A stretch of DNA of 64,000 nt, taken from Oleispira sp963851095. GTDB taxonomy: Bacteria > Pseudomonadota > Gammaproteobacteria > Pseudomonadales > Oceanobacteraceae. The position numbers and the translations under genes are program-made. The DNA lies in contig CAWKOX010000013.1 in the NCBI GenBank assembly GCA_963851095.1, positions 62,001-126,000 of the forward strand. The letters run 5' to 3'. Shown piece after piece: positions 1 to 8,877 of this stretch; positions within the stretch are counted from its first letter, which is position 1, and every line of letters starts with the position of its first letter. The notes under the pieces are model-generated. The model made no database searches and was not told the origin of the DNA. It saw nothing but the letters and a program-made list of their open reading frames with translations.

Positions 1-82
1 TGGCTGGTGTATTGCCTTGTTGGCAGGCTGCTAATAGTGAAGCTAATAGCAATAACCCGCCGATACGCATAGAGTCTTTCAT
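1..82 (-). CDS. Lipoprotein, N-terminal part only (runs off the window)
   Basis: The first 27 codons of a leftward gene are present, starting with ATG at 82. They encode Lys/Arg, then a hydrophobic stretch, then the lipobox LLAAC followed by QQGN. This is a clear type II (lipoprotein) signal peptide, with Cys20 as the predicted acylated residue and a mature N-terminus starting CQQG. A residue other than Asp after the Cys favours outer-membrane sorting. The mature protein lies outside the window, so its function cannot be named. Confidence 0.6.
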   Translation of the reverse strand, partial: MKDSMRIGGLLLLASLLAACQQGNTPA

Positions 83-250
83 GATGGCATGTTCCTAACT
101 AAGTATAAATTTCTAAGTCTAAATCTGGATTAATACAAAAATCATAACAAAGTACGGGTTAAGACAGGGTTAACGGATACGAAAGCTTTTTTATTGGTAT
201 AAATTAAATAATAGCGACAAGGATATCTGCAGAAGCTAGGGAGAGAGGGT

Positions 251-256
251 TATAAT
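251..256 (+). promoter_or_regulatory. Candidate -10 box for the ykgJ-like gene
   Basis: A perfect TATAAT lies 48 bases before the ATG at 304. No good -35 hexamer is present at the usual spacing. The gene has its own Shine-Dalgarno (AAGGAA, 291-296). An ATG inside the box opens an 18-codon frame ending at 311, which I regard as chance. Confidence 0.35.
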
Positions 257-303
257 GAATCACTTAGCGCGATACAGTATATTGTCATCAAAGGAAGCAT
301 TGT

Positions 304-657
304 ATGTATGAAAATCGAGACATTATTGTGCGTTTGCGCGAGCAAATCCCCTCGTTTGAGTGTGTAAAAGGTTGTCATGATTGTTGTGGGCCCGTCACGA
401 CCTCCTCAGAAGAAATGTCGCGCTTGCCTGTTAAATCAGACGCAGAGCATGAAGAAGCATTAAACGACCTGCGTTGTGTGCACCTTGGCCCTAATGGCTG
501 TACTGTGTATGGCGAGCGTCCATTGATTTGCCGATTGTTTGGCACAACCCCACGAATGGCCTGCCCGAATGATCGCCGGCCTGAAGAAATGATCGACGAA
601 AAAGTAGAAAAGGCGGTTCATCATTATATCGCTAATACACGGCAGGTCTTGGTGTAA
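304..657 (+). CDS. YkgJ-family cysteine-cluster protein (putative Zn/Fe chelating)
   Basis: The product is a 117-residue soluble protein. It has the spaced cysteine pattern of the YkgJ/UPF0153 family: C20, then CxxCC (residues 24-28), then C58, C66 (NGCTVYGERPLICRLFG) and C76, with a further Cys in the AxPN segment. The family is predicted to bind a metal ion or Fe-S cluster through these cysteines, but its biochemical role is unknown. The start at 304 is supported by AAGGAA seven bases upstream. It is followed by an unrelated GNAT gene 80 bases downstream, and the two may be co-transcribed. Confidence 0.8.
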   Translation: MYENRDIIVRLREQIPSFECVKGCHDCCGPVTTSSEEMSRLPVKSDAEHEEALNDLRCVHLGPNGCTVYGERPLICRLFGTTPRMACPNDRRPEEMIDEKVEKAVHHYIANTRQVLV

Positions 658-739
658 TAGAAAGATTTAAAATAGTTGGGCTCGTCAGTGGCAAAGAGCA
701 CTTAACCAGATGTGATGACTTAGGGAAGACTAAAAGTAT

Positions 740-1243
740 ATGGATATTCGACCCGTTACCTCTCCAGAATTTGAATCTGTTTATGCCATACTTTATGGCA
801 ATGCCCAGTGGCTGTTATCAAAAAACATCTTACAGTGGCCACTTGAATGGTTAGAATCCATACGACCCGCGATAGAGTCTTCAATTGATCTAGGGTTTTT
901 CTCTGCGATAGATATTAATGATCAGATGGCAGCAGTATTAGAAATAAGGTCTGCACCAGAGCCCTTGTGGCAACATGATTTAGCCGAAGCGCTGTACATT
1001 CATAAACTCGCGGTTGATCGAAAATACTCTAACCTCGAAGTCGGCCGAAAAATAATAGAGGCGCTGAAAACCAAGGCGACCTTGGACGGCAAGCGTTATG
1101 TGCGCTTAGATTGTGTTGCACATAATAACGGTCTTAGAACGTATTATGAATCCTGTGGTTTCAAACTAAAAGATATCGTAAAAACCCCAGAGGTGGATCT
1201 TGCGCTATACGAATATGCAATTCAAAACGGCAATGCCGAGTGA
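740..1243 (+). CDS. GNAT-family N-acetyltransferase
   Basis: The 167-residue soluble protein has a GNAT fold. The core runs from IHKLAVDRKYSNLEVGRKII (about residues 87-106), a version of the acetyl-CoA pyrophosphate loop, through YVRLDCVAHNNGLRTYYESCGF (about 119-140), the typical beta5-alpha4 end of the fold. It would transfer an acetyl group from acetyl-CoA to an amine, but the substrate cannot be read from the sequence. It sits between the ykgJ-like gene and a spermidine-synthase-fold gene in the same direction. No close named family member was recognised. Confidence 0.75.
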   Translation: MDIRPVTSPEFESVYAILYGNAQWLLSKNILQWPLEWLESIRPAIESSIDLGFFSAIDINDQMAAVLEIRSAPEPLWQHDLAEALYIHKLAVDRKYSNLEVGRKIIEALKTKATLDGKRYVRLDCVAHNNGLRTYYESCGFKLKDIVKTPEVDLALYEYAIQNGNAE

Positions 1244-1305
1244 ATATGTTAAAGTGATGAAACGCAAAAGAATCTCATCTCAGCTGATACTAATCTGGAA
1301 ATGTT

Positions 1306-1980
1306 ATGACCCCATGGACTCTACTAGGCCTAGCAAAAATACCGAATAATGGTGGTGAGCTAGAGTTAACTCAGCGTGATAAAGAATTTTCTATTCATTT
1401 AAAGGGTGTTCGTGGCGAGTTAATGAATAGCCGCATGCACAGCTCAGAATTAGCGTTGTCGGATCTTGGCTGTGCTCATGTAAAAAACACAGAAAATGCC
1501 AAAGTATTGGTGGGTGGTATGGGCATGGGATTTACCTTGGCCGCTGCATTGAAGGCGACCAAGCCAAGCTCTAAGGTCGTTGTGGCCGAATTAGTCCCTG
1601 ATGTAATTGAGTGGAATAAAGGCCCGTTAGGCGAGTGTGCAGGCCGTCCATTGGATGACAGTCGCGTGATTGTTCATGTGGGTGATGTGGCTGGATTGTT
1701 TAAAGCTAAGCAGCCTGAGTTTGACGCTATTTTATTAGATGTAGATAACGGCCCAGAAGGCTTTACTCATGGTGATAACAATAGTTTATATTCACTTGAT
1801 AGTTTAGCGGCCATTAGGCAAACGCTAAAACCTAAAGGTGTATTAGCCGTATGGTCGGCTTGGCATGATCCTAAATTTACCACTCAGCTTAAAAAAGCCA
1901 AGTTTAGTGTCGAAACCAAAACCGTGAGAGCGCATAACGGTAAAGGCAGCCGTCATACAATTTATCTGGCAAAAAAATAG
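1306..1980 (+). CDS. Spermidine-synthase-fold (methyltransferase-like) protein
   Basis: The 224-residue protein has a Rossmann-type nucleotide-binding core: VLVGGMGMGFTLAAAL (about residues 67-82), an acidic strand end VVVAELVPDVIEWN (about 92-105), and FDAILLDVDNGPEGF (about 139-153). This resembles the spermidine/spermine synthase-like superfamily often annotated as spermidine synthase-like. The N-terminal beta domain of true polyamine synthases is short or altered, so polyamine synthesis is not assured. The gene ends two bases before the convergent rhomboid gene, leaving no room for a separate terminator. Confidence 0.65.
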   Translation: MTPWTLLGLAKIPNNGGELELTQRDKEFSIHLKGVRGELMNSRMHSSELALSDLGCAHVKNTENAKVLVGGMGMGFTLAAALKATKPSSKVVVAELVPDVIEWNKGPLGECAGRPLDDSRVIVHVGDVAGLFKAKQPEFDAILLDVDNGPEGFTHGDNNSLYSLDSLAAIRQTLKPKGVLAVWSAWHDPKFTTQLKKAKFSVETKTVRAHNGKGSRHTIYLAKK

Positions 1981-1982
1981 AC

Positions 1983-2555
1983 CTAAGCTTTACGACTAGG
2001 GTCTCTGCCTAAAATAAAAGCCATAACAATACCGACCAGCAAACCAAATAAATGCGACTCAAATGAAACTTGAGGAAGGGTCGGTAGTACACCATAAAGA
2101 AGACCGCCGTACGCAAAGGCAACCAAACAGCTTATCATAAACAGCTTAAACTCTCGGCTTATAAATCCTGCCACAACAAGATAGCCAAACAACCCATAAA
2201 TAACCCCGCTCATACCAATGTGATAAGCACTGCGGCCAAAAAACCAGACCAATAATCCACCGAATAAAGCCGTAGCTGAGAAAACATAAATAAACCGTCT
2301 GCGCCCATGGCTTAATAATAACAGCGTGAAAACGAACAAAGGCATAAGATTACTGAATAAGTGAACGATGCCGCCATGCAGAAAAGGCGCAAATAAAATA
2401 CCACTTAAGCTATTAATGTTGCGGGGAAATATGCCAAATGAGCGAAAAAATCCACCGGTAAATTGATTAATAATCTCGACCACAATAATCACCAAGCATA
2501 AGTTGGTGGCGATTTTTAAACGCTTGGAAAAAGGGACGTAGGTTCGTTTTATCAT
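1983..2555 (-). CDS. Rhomboid-family intramembrane serine protease
   Basis: This is a 190-residue polytopic membrane protein with about six hydrophobic segments. The rhomboid signatures are present: GGIVHLFSNLMPLF (the H-x-x-x-N region), the catalytic Ser motif GMSGVIYGLFGYL, and the catalytic His in SFESHLFGLLVG. It would cleave transmembrane segments of single-pass proteins in the inner membrane. Its ATG overlaps the stop of the upstream sigma-54 response regulator (ATGA), so it is translationally coupled to a two-component system. That suggests regulated proteolysis linked to the same signal, although the substrate is unknown. Confidence 0.85.
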   Translation of the reverse strand: MIKRTYVPFSKRLKIATNLCLVIIVVEIINQFTGGFFRSFGIFPRNINSLSGILFAPFLHGGIVHLFSNLMPLFVFTLLLLSHGRRRFIYVFSATALFGGLLVWFFGRSAYHIGMSGVIYGLFGYLVVAGFISREFKLFMISCLVAFAYGGLLYGVLPTLPQVSFESHLFGLLVGIVMAFILGRDPSRKA

Positions 2556-4006
2556 GTTAACTCGTATCGTTTAATTTTATTAATTAATCCCTGGCGGGTA
2601 ATTCCCAATGCTTGAGCGGTATGGGTTTTATTACCTTGAAACTTTGTTAGCGTTTGAGTAATGAGGTTAATTTCAAGTTCACTGACGTGTTGTTCTAGGG
2701 TTTTTTCGGACGTGCCAAGGTTGGAGTTAAAATCTGATGTATTTTGAATATCCTTTATCGCGTCGTGGCCACGAATTAAGGCGATTTCTTGCAAGCTCAG
2801 TTGATCGCTTAAACAAATTGCCGCTGCGCTTTCTAGGGTGTTTTTTAGTTCTCTGACATTACCTGGCCATGGGGTATTCATAAACCAGCAGCAGACTTCT
2901 TTATTGAGGCTTATGTTGGTTTTATGCTGGTGGTTGTAGCGTATTAAAAAATGATCGATCAATACACCAATATCTTCTTTTCTATTTTCTAAGCTGCTCG
3001 TGCTAATAGTAAGGCCTTTAATTCTGTAATAAAGGTCTTCACGAAAATGACCTTGTTCAACTTCTGTGGCCAAATCTCTGTTAGTTGCGCAGACTAAGCG
3101 AGCATTTAGGTTTTCTAATTTACGACTGCCAACCGGGTAGTAACTGCCATCTTGTAAAACACGTAATAATTTTACCTGCATTGATAATGGCATTTCGCCA
3201 ATTTCATCTAAGAAAAGCGTGCCTTGGTCAGCGCTGGCTAATAAGCCTTTACGGTCACTATCGGCCCCAGTAAAGGCGCCTTTTTTGTAACCGAACAATT
3301 CACTCTCTAATAACTCTGCCGGTATTGCGCCGCAGTGTACTGAGACCAGCTTGTGCGGATTACGCTCACTATTATTATGAATGGCGTGGGCAATAATTTC
3401 TTTGCCTGTGCCACTTGGTCCTTGAATTAAAACGGGTACTTGGGTTTTTGAAATACGTTGAATTAGTTCACGAATGGATTCAATCGCACTGCTTTTTCCG
3501 ATTAGACCAAACGTCGGAATGCTGGGTAGTTCATCTTGCAGGACCAATTCATTTTCTAAGGTTTTAATTTGTTTTAATAAACTGTGCTTTTCTAATGCGC
3601 GTTGAATAATCAGCTGCAATAAATCAGGGTCGATGGGTTTATTAATAAAATCCCAAGCACCATATTCAATCGCCTTTAACGCCAAGGCTCGATCGCTATG
3701 TGCGGTTAAAACCAATACTGGAACATCATTGTAATATTTTAAATTCTCTAAACTCTCTTCAGGTTTGAAAGTCGGAGGCAGTGATAGATCATGAATGACG
3801 AGGTCAAACCCCTTTTGTTGAGGCTCATTACTATTAGCATCTTTAAATAACGCTAGGCCACTTGCTGCATCATGGGCGCATGCAACTTGATAACCTGCTT
3901 GCTCTAACCAGAGTGCGCATAATTCACAGAAAGCCACTTCGTCATCAATTAATAATATTTTGCTTCTCGTAGTAAGAGGCATATTAAGGTCCGTAATAAG
4001 GGTCAT
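2552..4006 (-). CDS. Sigma-54-dependent response regulator, NtrC type
   Basis: The 484-residue protein has three domains. The receiver domain (about 15-135) has acidic pocket residues in LIDDE, the predicted phospho-acceptor Asp73 in IHDLSLPP, and a Lys in NKPID. The AAA+ domain (about 165-390) has Walker A GPSGTGKE near 196 and the sigma-54 contact loop GAFTGA near 243. The C-terminus (about 445-482) is a Fis-type helix-turn-helix. It would activate RpoN-dependent promoters when phosphorylated. The partner kinase gene ends two bases before it, and a rhomboid protease gene overlaps its stop. The target promoters are not evident in the window. Confidence 0.9.
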   Translation of the reverse strand: MTLITDLNMPLTTRSKILLIDDEVAFCELCALWLEQAGYQVACAHDAASGLALFKDANSNEPQQKGFDLVIHDLSLPPTFKPEESLENLKYYNDVPVLVLTAHSDRALALKAIEYGAWDFINKPIDPDLLQLIIQRALEKHSLLKQIKTLENELVLQDELPSIPTFGLIGKSSAIESIRELIQRISKTQVPVLIQGPSGTGKEIIAHAIHNNSERNPHKLVSVHCGAIPAELLESELFGYKKGAFTGADSDRKGLLASADQGTLFLDEIGEMPLSMQVKLLRVLQDGSYYPVGSRKLENLNARLVCATNRDLATEVEQGHFREDLYYRIKGLTISTSSLENRKEDIGVLIDHFLIRYNHQHKTNISLNKEVCCWFMNTPWPGNVRELKNTLESAAAICLSDQLSLQEIALIRGHDAIKDIQNTSDFNSNLGTSEKTLEQHVSELEINLITQTLTKFQGNKTHTAQALGITRQGLINKIKRYELT

Positions 4007-4007
4007 A

Positions 4008-5957
4008 TTAATTATCTTGCCTGTTGTCTAGGCCGTTATCTAAGCCATTAGCGGCATCATTAATTAAGAGAGGAAGACGGATGACAAACGATACCGGCCA
4101 GCCCAGCTGATTACTGTGGTGAATATCACCGTGATGCGCATCGACAATCCGGCGCACAATCGACAAACCTAAGCCGCTGCCGCCACTGCGCTGGGTGACA
4201 AAAGGTTCAAACAAATGAGGCAGCATGTCAGCGGCCACTTCAGGGCCATTATTGTGTACTTGAATTCGTGTTTCATGGGCAGTTTGGCTCAGCTCTAATT
4301 CGATCTCTCCCTCGGCACTCGTAGCAGTAAAGGAGGCAGCATTTTCCAATAAGTTAATCAAAATTTGTTGAATGCGTTCGCTATCATACTGGCCGATTAA
4401 TTGTGCTTCGCTGCGCAATAAAATTGATACAGAAAAGAGGCTATTGATCTGCTGAATCACTTGTTGCGCAATAGGGACTAAATCTTGTGACGTTGTTTTT
4501 ATTTCAATCTGACCGGCATAAGACAGAGTATCTCGAATCATATGCTCAGCACGGGCTACCTGATTACGAATATGCTTTTTTATTTTCTCGTCGGTATGAG
4601 CCGATGCCATATTAATAATGTTCAGCGGATTTCTAAGCTCGTGGGCAATAGCCGCGGTGAGTCCACCAAGTTCTATCAGGTGCTGCTGTTGAATGCGTTC
4701 GCGTTCTGCGCGAGCTTCTATTTTGGCCAACTGTATTGAGCGTTCTAATGACGTACAGGCGTTGGGAATTAAGGCAGCTAATAATTCTGCGGTATGTTGT
4801 TGTGTGGGAGGAATGTCATCCCAACCGGATAATCGACAGTCCCACTCTCCGCATTTGATGCATTCGAACAAGGCCGTTGCTTGTGATTGAAAATAGATAT
4901 CCCCCGACGCGTTGATAATTCTCACGCCAATTAGCTCGTTGTGACTAATCGTTTTAGTTTGTGGCGAATGCTGTTGCCAGATATTCTCAATCGTCAGGGC
5001 GAGTGTTTGCCATGAGGTAGCTTTATTCAACTGCTGCAACCACTGGTTTAGCGTGACCTCATCAATACTTGCGCCAGGATAAATAAGGCGGTCTGAAAAC
5101 TGTTTGGCCGGGCCATAAAGTAGCCACGCTAATAATAATAAAATACTCGAGTAAATAAATAATTGCAGTGTCGGCACGGTCGCAAGCTCGGTCATGGCGA
5201 CAGGAGCGATAAATGCCAGCAGTAGACTCATAAGCAACATCGAAATACTGAGTACTGCCAACCATTGAATCGCTTGGCTGACCCAGCGGTTTACTTCGAC
5301 TAAACGATAACGAACGACGGCATAGACTACGAGGACAACATAGCTGGGTAGCGCAAGCATGGGGTAGGGGAAGAAGTTGATCTCCAATGACGGCAAAATA
5401 AAGCTGGTCGCCAGTGAAAATCCCCAAGCCCCCACCGCAAACATGGCAATGATTGAGCGACGTTTATTACCTTGGTTATTGCGATAACCATAAAGCAATA
5501 AAATATGGGCAATGATACCGACGGTAATGGTGTATAGCAGATTAAGCCAGCCGATTGAGTCTATGTGGAAAAAACTAGGAAAGACATTCCACGCTTCGAT
5601 ATGACCACTTTCTCCCCAAATGCTGAGTAAAATGACCGCAATCGCAAACAAGTACATTATGGGCGTTAAGCGATAGCTCTTATCGGCAATAGGAATACTG
5701 CCCCGTAGCCAGAGTAAAACAAAGTGTAAAAAGGTGGTAGGCAGCAAGGGGTTGGCCAATAAAAGACTGCGAGCAACTTGGGGATAGCCTTCAAGCGCGG
5801 CAATATGGCCAAAACACCAAATGGCCATTGATAGGCAAAAGGCGGCCAGGGCAATCAGTGCAGGTTCTTCTTTGCGTTTGAACCAAAGCCAGCCTGCAGT
5901 GGCAGAGGCGGATAATATGGTTATCCACAAGCTGGCGGAGAACAGGGAAATGAGCAT
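4008..5957 (-). CDS. Membrane sensor histidine kinase with N-terminal 7TM-type sensor
   Basis: The 649-residue protein begins with some eight hydrophobic segments (about residues 1-290), resembling HisKA_7TM-type sensor regions. A GAF-like linker with several cysteines (FECIKCGEWDC) follows, then a HisKA box AAIAHELRNPLN near 440 with the phospho-accepting His. The HATPase domain has the N box and a G box (SGGSGLGLSIV) near the C-terminus. The next gene is its evident partner, a sigma-54 response regulator. The arrangement resembles PrsK/PrsR-type pairs, but I saw no PEP-CTERM genes. The CxxC-like cysteines in the linker could sense redox state, which is speculative. Confidence 0.88.
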   Translation of the reverse strand: MLISLFSASLWITILSASATAGWLWFKRKEEPALIALAAFCLSMAIWCFGHIAALEGYPQVARSLLLANPLLPTTFLHFVLLWLRGSIPIADKSYRLTPIMYLFAIAVILLSIWGESGHIEAWNVFPSFFHIDSIGWLNLLYTITVGIIAHILLLYGYRNNQGNKRRSIIAMFAVGAWGFSLATSFILPSLEINFFPYPMLALPSYVVLVVYAVVRYRLVEVNRWVSQAIQWLAVLSISMLLMSLLLAFIAPVAMTELATVPTLQLFIYSSILLLLAWLLYGPAKQFSDRLIYPGASIDEVTLNQWLQQLNKATSWQTLALTIENIWQQHSPQTKTISHNELIGVRIINASGDIYFQSQATALFECIKCGEWDCRLSGWDDIPPTQQHTAELLAALIPNACTSLERSIQLAKIEARAERERIQQQHLIELGGLTAAIAHELRNPLNIINMASAHTDEKIKKHIRNQVARAEHMIRDTLSYAGQIEIKTTSQDLVPIAQQVIQQINSLFSVSILLRSEAQLIGQYDSERIQQILINLLENAASFTATSAEGEIELELSQTAHETRIQVHNNGPEVAADMLPHLFEPFVTQRSGGSGLGLSIVRRIVDAHHGDIHHSNQLGWPVSFVIRLPLLINDAANGLDNGLDNRQDN

Positions 5958-6138
5958 AGCTGTAAACTCTCTTTACGGTAGCGGGTCTAGCTGTCTAGAT
6001 AGTTTACACCTTGAGAGCTGAACTTTGCTATTTTTAAACCAATACCGGTGCTCTTTGCCCTGTTAGCTAGACTTTAGTGAGTTGGCACGAAAGCCGCTAT
6101 GCTAAATAGAGAATGAGTATGGTTATATAAAACTATAA

Positions 6139-6154
6139 GTTCACAAGAATGAAC
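6139..6154. promoter_or_regulatory. Small inverted repeat upstream of cioA
   Basis: GTTCA and TGAAC flank a six-base spacer, 49 bases before the cioA start. It could be an operator for oxidase regulation. It does not match the FNR/ANR consensus and may be chance. Confidence 0.2.
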
Positions 6155-6202
6155 AGTACTCTCAAGTAAGCCCCCCAGTCGATAACTTACAAGGCCGCGA
6201 CT

Positions 6203-7705
6203 ATGTTTGATCTTTTCGCCTCACTCCCCGATACCGCGATGTTATCCCGCATGCAGTTTGCGTTTACCATCAGCTATCACATTATATTCCCGACCATCAC
6301 CATTGGTCTGTCGCTGTACTTAGCGTTTATGGAGGGTATGTGGTTAAAGACGCAGAATCTGGCGTACTTGCAACAAGTGAAATTTTGGATGAAACCTTTT
6401 GCCATCACCTTTGGCATGGGGGTGGTTTCAGGGGTGGTGCTATCGTATGAGTTTGGTACCAACTTTAGTCAGTTTTCGGAAATTGTAGGGCCGGTATTAT
6501 CCCCCTTATTAGCGTATGAAGTATTAACTGCATTTTTCTTAGAGGCTGGTTTTCTCGGTATTATGTTATTTGGTTGGAATCGGGTATCGCCGAAAATTCA
6601 CTTTATGGCAACCTGTACCGTCGCTTTAGGTACTGTGATGTCATCCTTTTGGATTTTAGCGGCAAACTCTTGGATGCATACACCCGCAGGTTACGAAATT
6701 ATCAATGGTCAATTTCAAGTGACCAGCTGGCTAGAGGTTATTTTTAACCCTTCATTTCCATATCGCTTAGCCCATATGTTATTGGCTACGTTTTTATCGG
6801 CATCGTTATTATTTGCCGGTGTGAATGCGTATTACCTGTTAAAAGGAAAGTATCAAGAATTCGCTAAAATTGGTTTCTCAACCGCGATGATAGCGATCTT
6901 AATTTTAGCGCCAGTACAAATATTAGTGGGTGATTTTCATGGTTTAAATGTAGCTCATCACCAGCCGGTTAAATTGGCGGCAATGGAAGGGCTTTGGGAA
7001 ACAGAAAAAGGCGCTGCATTACGCCTGTTTGCGATTCCTGATCAAAAGAATGAAACCAACCATTTTGAAATTTCTATTCCTAAAGCGGCAAGCTTATTAA
7101 TTACGCATGAACTTAATGGTGAAATTCCAGGCTTAGATAAAGTAGAAGAAAAAGACCGCCCACAGGTTGCAGTGGTATTTTTTGCCTTCCGCATTATGTT
7201 GGCGTTAGGCGGATTGATGTTATTACTTGGACTCGCAGGTGCAGTAGCACGTTATAAAAAACGCCTATTTGATTTTAAACCTTTGTTATATCTCTCAGTC
7301 GCGATGATCCCTGCGGGCGTGATTGCGACGCTGGCCGGTTGGTACGTAGTAGAAGTTGGGCGTCAGCCTTGGTTGGTGCAAGGGTTGGTAAGAACGGCGG
7401 ATGTGATTTCTCCACTACCTGCAGAAACCGTTGCGTTTACCCTCGGGTTGTTTGTTGTGGTGTATACCAGCTTGTTTTTTACTTATCTCTATTTTATGCG
7501 CAAGCTTATTCTAAAAGGGCCGCCCAGTTTGGATGAGGTACAAGCATCACTGATTAATCCTTTATTAGATGATAATGACGATCTGCCAGCGACCTTAAAC
7601 CCAGCTCAAGTTGATGAAGGGTACGGACAAGAATTGGCCGAGCTATTGAAAAAAGACGGTCTAAATAAAAATAATCAACAGCCAGAAAATAAAGGAGATA
7701 AATAA
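6203..7705 (+). CDS. cioA: Cytochrome bd-type quinol oxidase subunit I (CIO type)
   Basis: The 500-residue membrane protein carries haems b558, b595 and d and oxidises quinol with reduction of O2 to water. Visible family marks are the N-terminal MQFAFTISYHIIFP with His26 (haem b595 ligand region), GVVSGVVLSYEFGTNF, the FLEAGFLGIMLFG segment, and GWYVVEVGRQPW near residue 385. The quinol-binding loop between helices 6 and 7 is short, which is characteristic of the cyanide-insensitive oxidase subgroup, not of E. coli CydA. The stop overlaps the cioB start in TAATG, so the two are coupled. It is divergent from the histidine kinase operon. Confidence 0.93.
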   Translation: MFDLFASLPDTAMLSRMQFAFTISYHIIFPTITIGLSLYLAFMEGMWLKTQNLAYLQQVKFWMKPFAITFGMGVVSGVVLSYEFGTNFSQFSEIVGPVLSPLLAYEVLTAFFLEAGFLGIMLFGWNRVSPKIHFMATCTVALGTVMSSFWILAANSWMHTPAGYEIINGQFQVTSWLEVIFNPSFPYRLAHMLLATFLSASLLFAGVNAYYLLKGKYQEFAKIGFSTAMIAILILAPVQILVGDFHGLNVAHHQPVKLAAMEGLWETEKGAALRLFAIPDQKNETNHFEISIPKAASLLITHELNGEIPGLDKVEEKDRPQVAVVFFAFRIMLALGGLMLLLGLAGAVARYKKRLFDFKPLLYLSVAMIPAGVIATLAGWYVVEVGRQPWLVQGLVRTADVISPLPAETVAFTLGLFVVVYTSLFFTYLYFMRKLILKGPPSLDEVQASLINPLLDDNDDLPATLNPAQVDEGYGQELAELLKKDGLNKNNQQPENKGDK

Positions 7706-8700
7706 TGGATATTGCATTGGTCTACTTATTGTTAATTGGCTTTGGTATTTTGGTTTATGTATTGCTCGATGGTTTTTCATTAGGGGTCGGCATACTCTCA
7801 CCGTTCTTAAAAAATAGCGATAATAAAGCCATCGCGATGAAAAGCTTATCGCACATCTGGGACAGTAATCAGACGTGGTTAGTGTTTGGTGGCGTGGTGT
7901 TATTTGTCGCGTTTCCTTCGGTCTATGCGTTTGTATTATCGAATTTATACATACCAATTATTCTAATGCTGGTGGCATTGATCTTTAGAGGCATTGCGTT
8001 TGAGTTTCGTTTTAAGTCTGATCGCAGTCAGTCTTTTTGGGATTTAAGTTTCTCGTTAGGCTCTATTATTGCCACGTTTTGCCAAGGGCTTATTCTTGGG
8101 GCGTTGGTAGGGGATATGTCGAGTGGAAAAACACTCGCTGATCCGGTTGATTGGTGGACACCTTTTTCAATCACCACCGGTTTTGCATTATTAAGTGGTT
8201 ATGGTTTATTGGGTGCCTGTTGGTTAGTGCGAAAAACCGAATCAAGCTTGCAAGTTGTGGCTAAAAAACTGGCACAAAAGCTACTGTTTTTAATGTTGGC
8301 ATTTTTTGCAGTGGTGAGTATTTGGATGTTGGTAGATCAGCCACTGATTGCAGAGCGCTGGTTAAACTTTCCTAATAGTTTGGTGTTATTACCTTTGCCG
8401 CTATTAAGTCTATTTTTTGCCTTACGTTTATGGATGTTACTACGGGAGAAAACCGATCCGGGTTTGAAACCTTTAGCGTATGCAGCAGGTTTATTTATGA
8501 CAGCGTTTGCAGGGTTAGTGGCTGGGGTTTTCCCTTATATCATTCCTGGCCGACTCACTATTTGGCAGGCCATTGCACCGGATAAAACCGTGTACTTTAC
8601 CTTGGTCGGGATTCTGATATTTATCCCTGTCATCATTGGGTATAACATTTATGCCTATCGTACGTTTAGTGGAAAAACTTCCATGAAGGATGGTTACTAA
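7705..8700 (+). CDS. cioB: Cytochrome bd-type quinol oxidase subunit II (CIO type)
   Basis: The 331-residue polytopic protein begins MDIALVYLLLIGFGILVYV and continues with LLDGFSLGVGIL, the standard subunit II start. At 331 residues it is close to CioB (about 335) and clearly shorter than E. coli CydB (379), supporting the cyanide-insensitive class. The Shine-Dalgarno AAAGGAG lies seven bases or so upstream, inside the cioA 3' end. Its own stop overlaps the ATG of a 42-codon gene, again as TAATG, giving a three-gene coupled operon. Confidence 0.92.
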   Translation: MDIALVYLLLIGFGILVYVLLDGFSLGVGILSPFLKNSDNKAIAMKSLSHIWDSNQTWLVFGGVVLFVAFPSVYAFVLSNLYIPIILMLVALIFRGIAFEFRFKSDRSQSFWDLSFSLGSIIATFCQGLILGALVGDMSSGKTLADPVDWWTPFSITTGFALLSGYGLLGACWLVRKTESSLQVVAKKLAQKLLFLMLAFFAVVSIWMLVDQPLIAERWLNFPNSLVLLPLPLLSLFFALRLWMLLREKTDPGLKPLAYAAGLFMTAFAGLVAGVFPYIIPGRLTIWQAIAPDKTVYFTLVGILIFIPVIIGYNIYAYRTFSGKTSMKDGY

Positions 8701-8828
8701 TGAAAGCTGTTCTAGAGAAAATAGCCTTTAAGAGCCAGTGGCTCAATGCGTTGAGTTTATACTTGGTGGGCGTTTCTAGTCTTGCAGTGGTTGCCTATGG
8801 CTGTAAGGCGCTATTGAACTTATTGTAA
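8700..8828 (+). CDS. 42-residue single-helix peptide, likely bd oxidase accessory subunit
   Basis: This short gene starts on the A of the cioB stop (TAATG) and encodes 42 residues. A charged N-terminus (MKAVLEKIAFKSQ) precedes one hydrophobic segment of about 20 residues (LNALSLYLVGVSSLAVVAYG) and a short KALLNLL end. This is the size and topology of the small subunits encoded after bd oxidase genes (CydX/CbdX and the DUF2474 peptides found after cioB). I saw no sequence motif specific enough to choose between those families. The tight coupling makes it very likely to be translated. Confidence 0.72.
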   Translation: MKAVLEKIAFKSQWLNALSLYLVGVSSLAVVAYGCKALLNLL

Positions 8829-8836
8829 GGCCAAAT

Positions 8837-8869
8837 AATCATTGCCCATTCATTCTTTGGGTAATGATT
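8837..8869. terminator. Hairpin after the cio operon
   Basis: An 11-bp stem (AATCATTGCCC with GGGTAATGATT, one G-T pair) and an 11-base loop lies between the cio operon and the convergent diguanylate cyclase gene. No strong T-run follows on either strand, so it is at best a weak bidirectional terminator. Confidence 0.4.
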
Positions 8870-8877
8870 CAGCCGTA

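Noticed and set aside
255..311. 18-codon leader-like open frame before the ykgJ-like gene
   Set aside because: Its ATG lies inside the TATAAT box, so it would not be on the transcript, and it has no leader-peptide codon pattern.
5062..5854. Open frames overlapping the histidine kinase in other frames
   Set aside because: They show no domain features and lie entirely within the membrane-sensor region of a well-supported gene.
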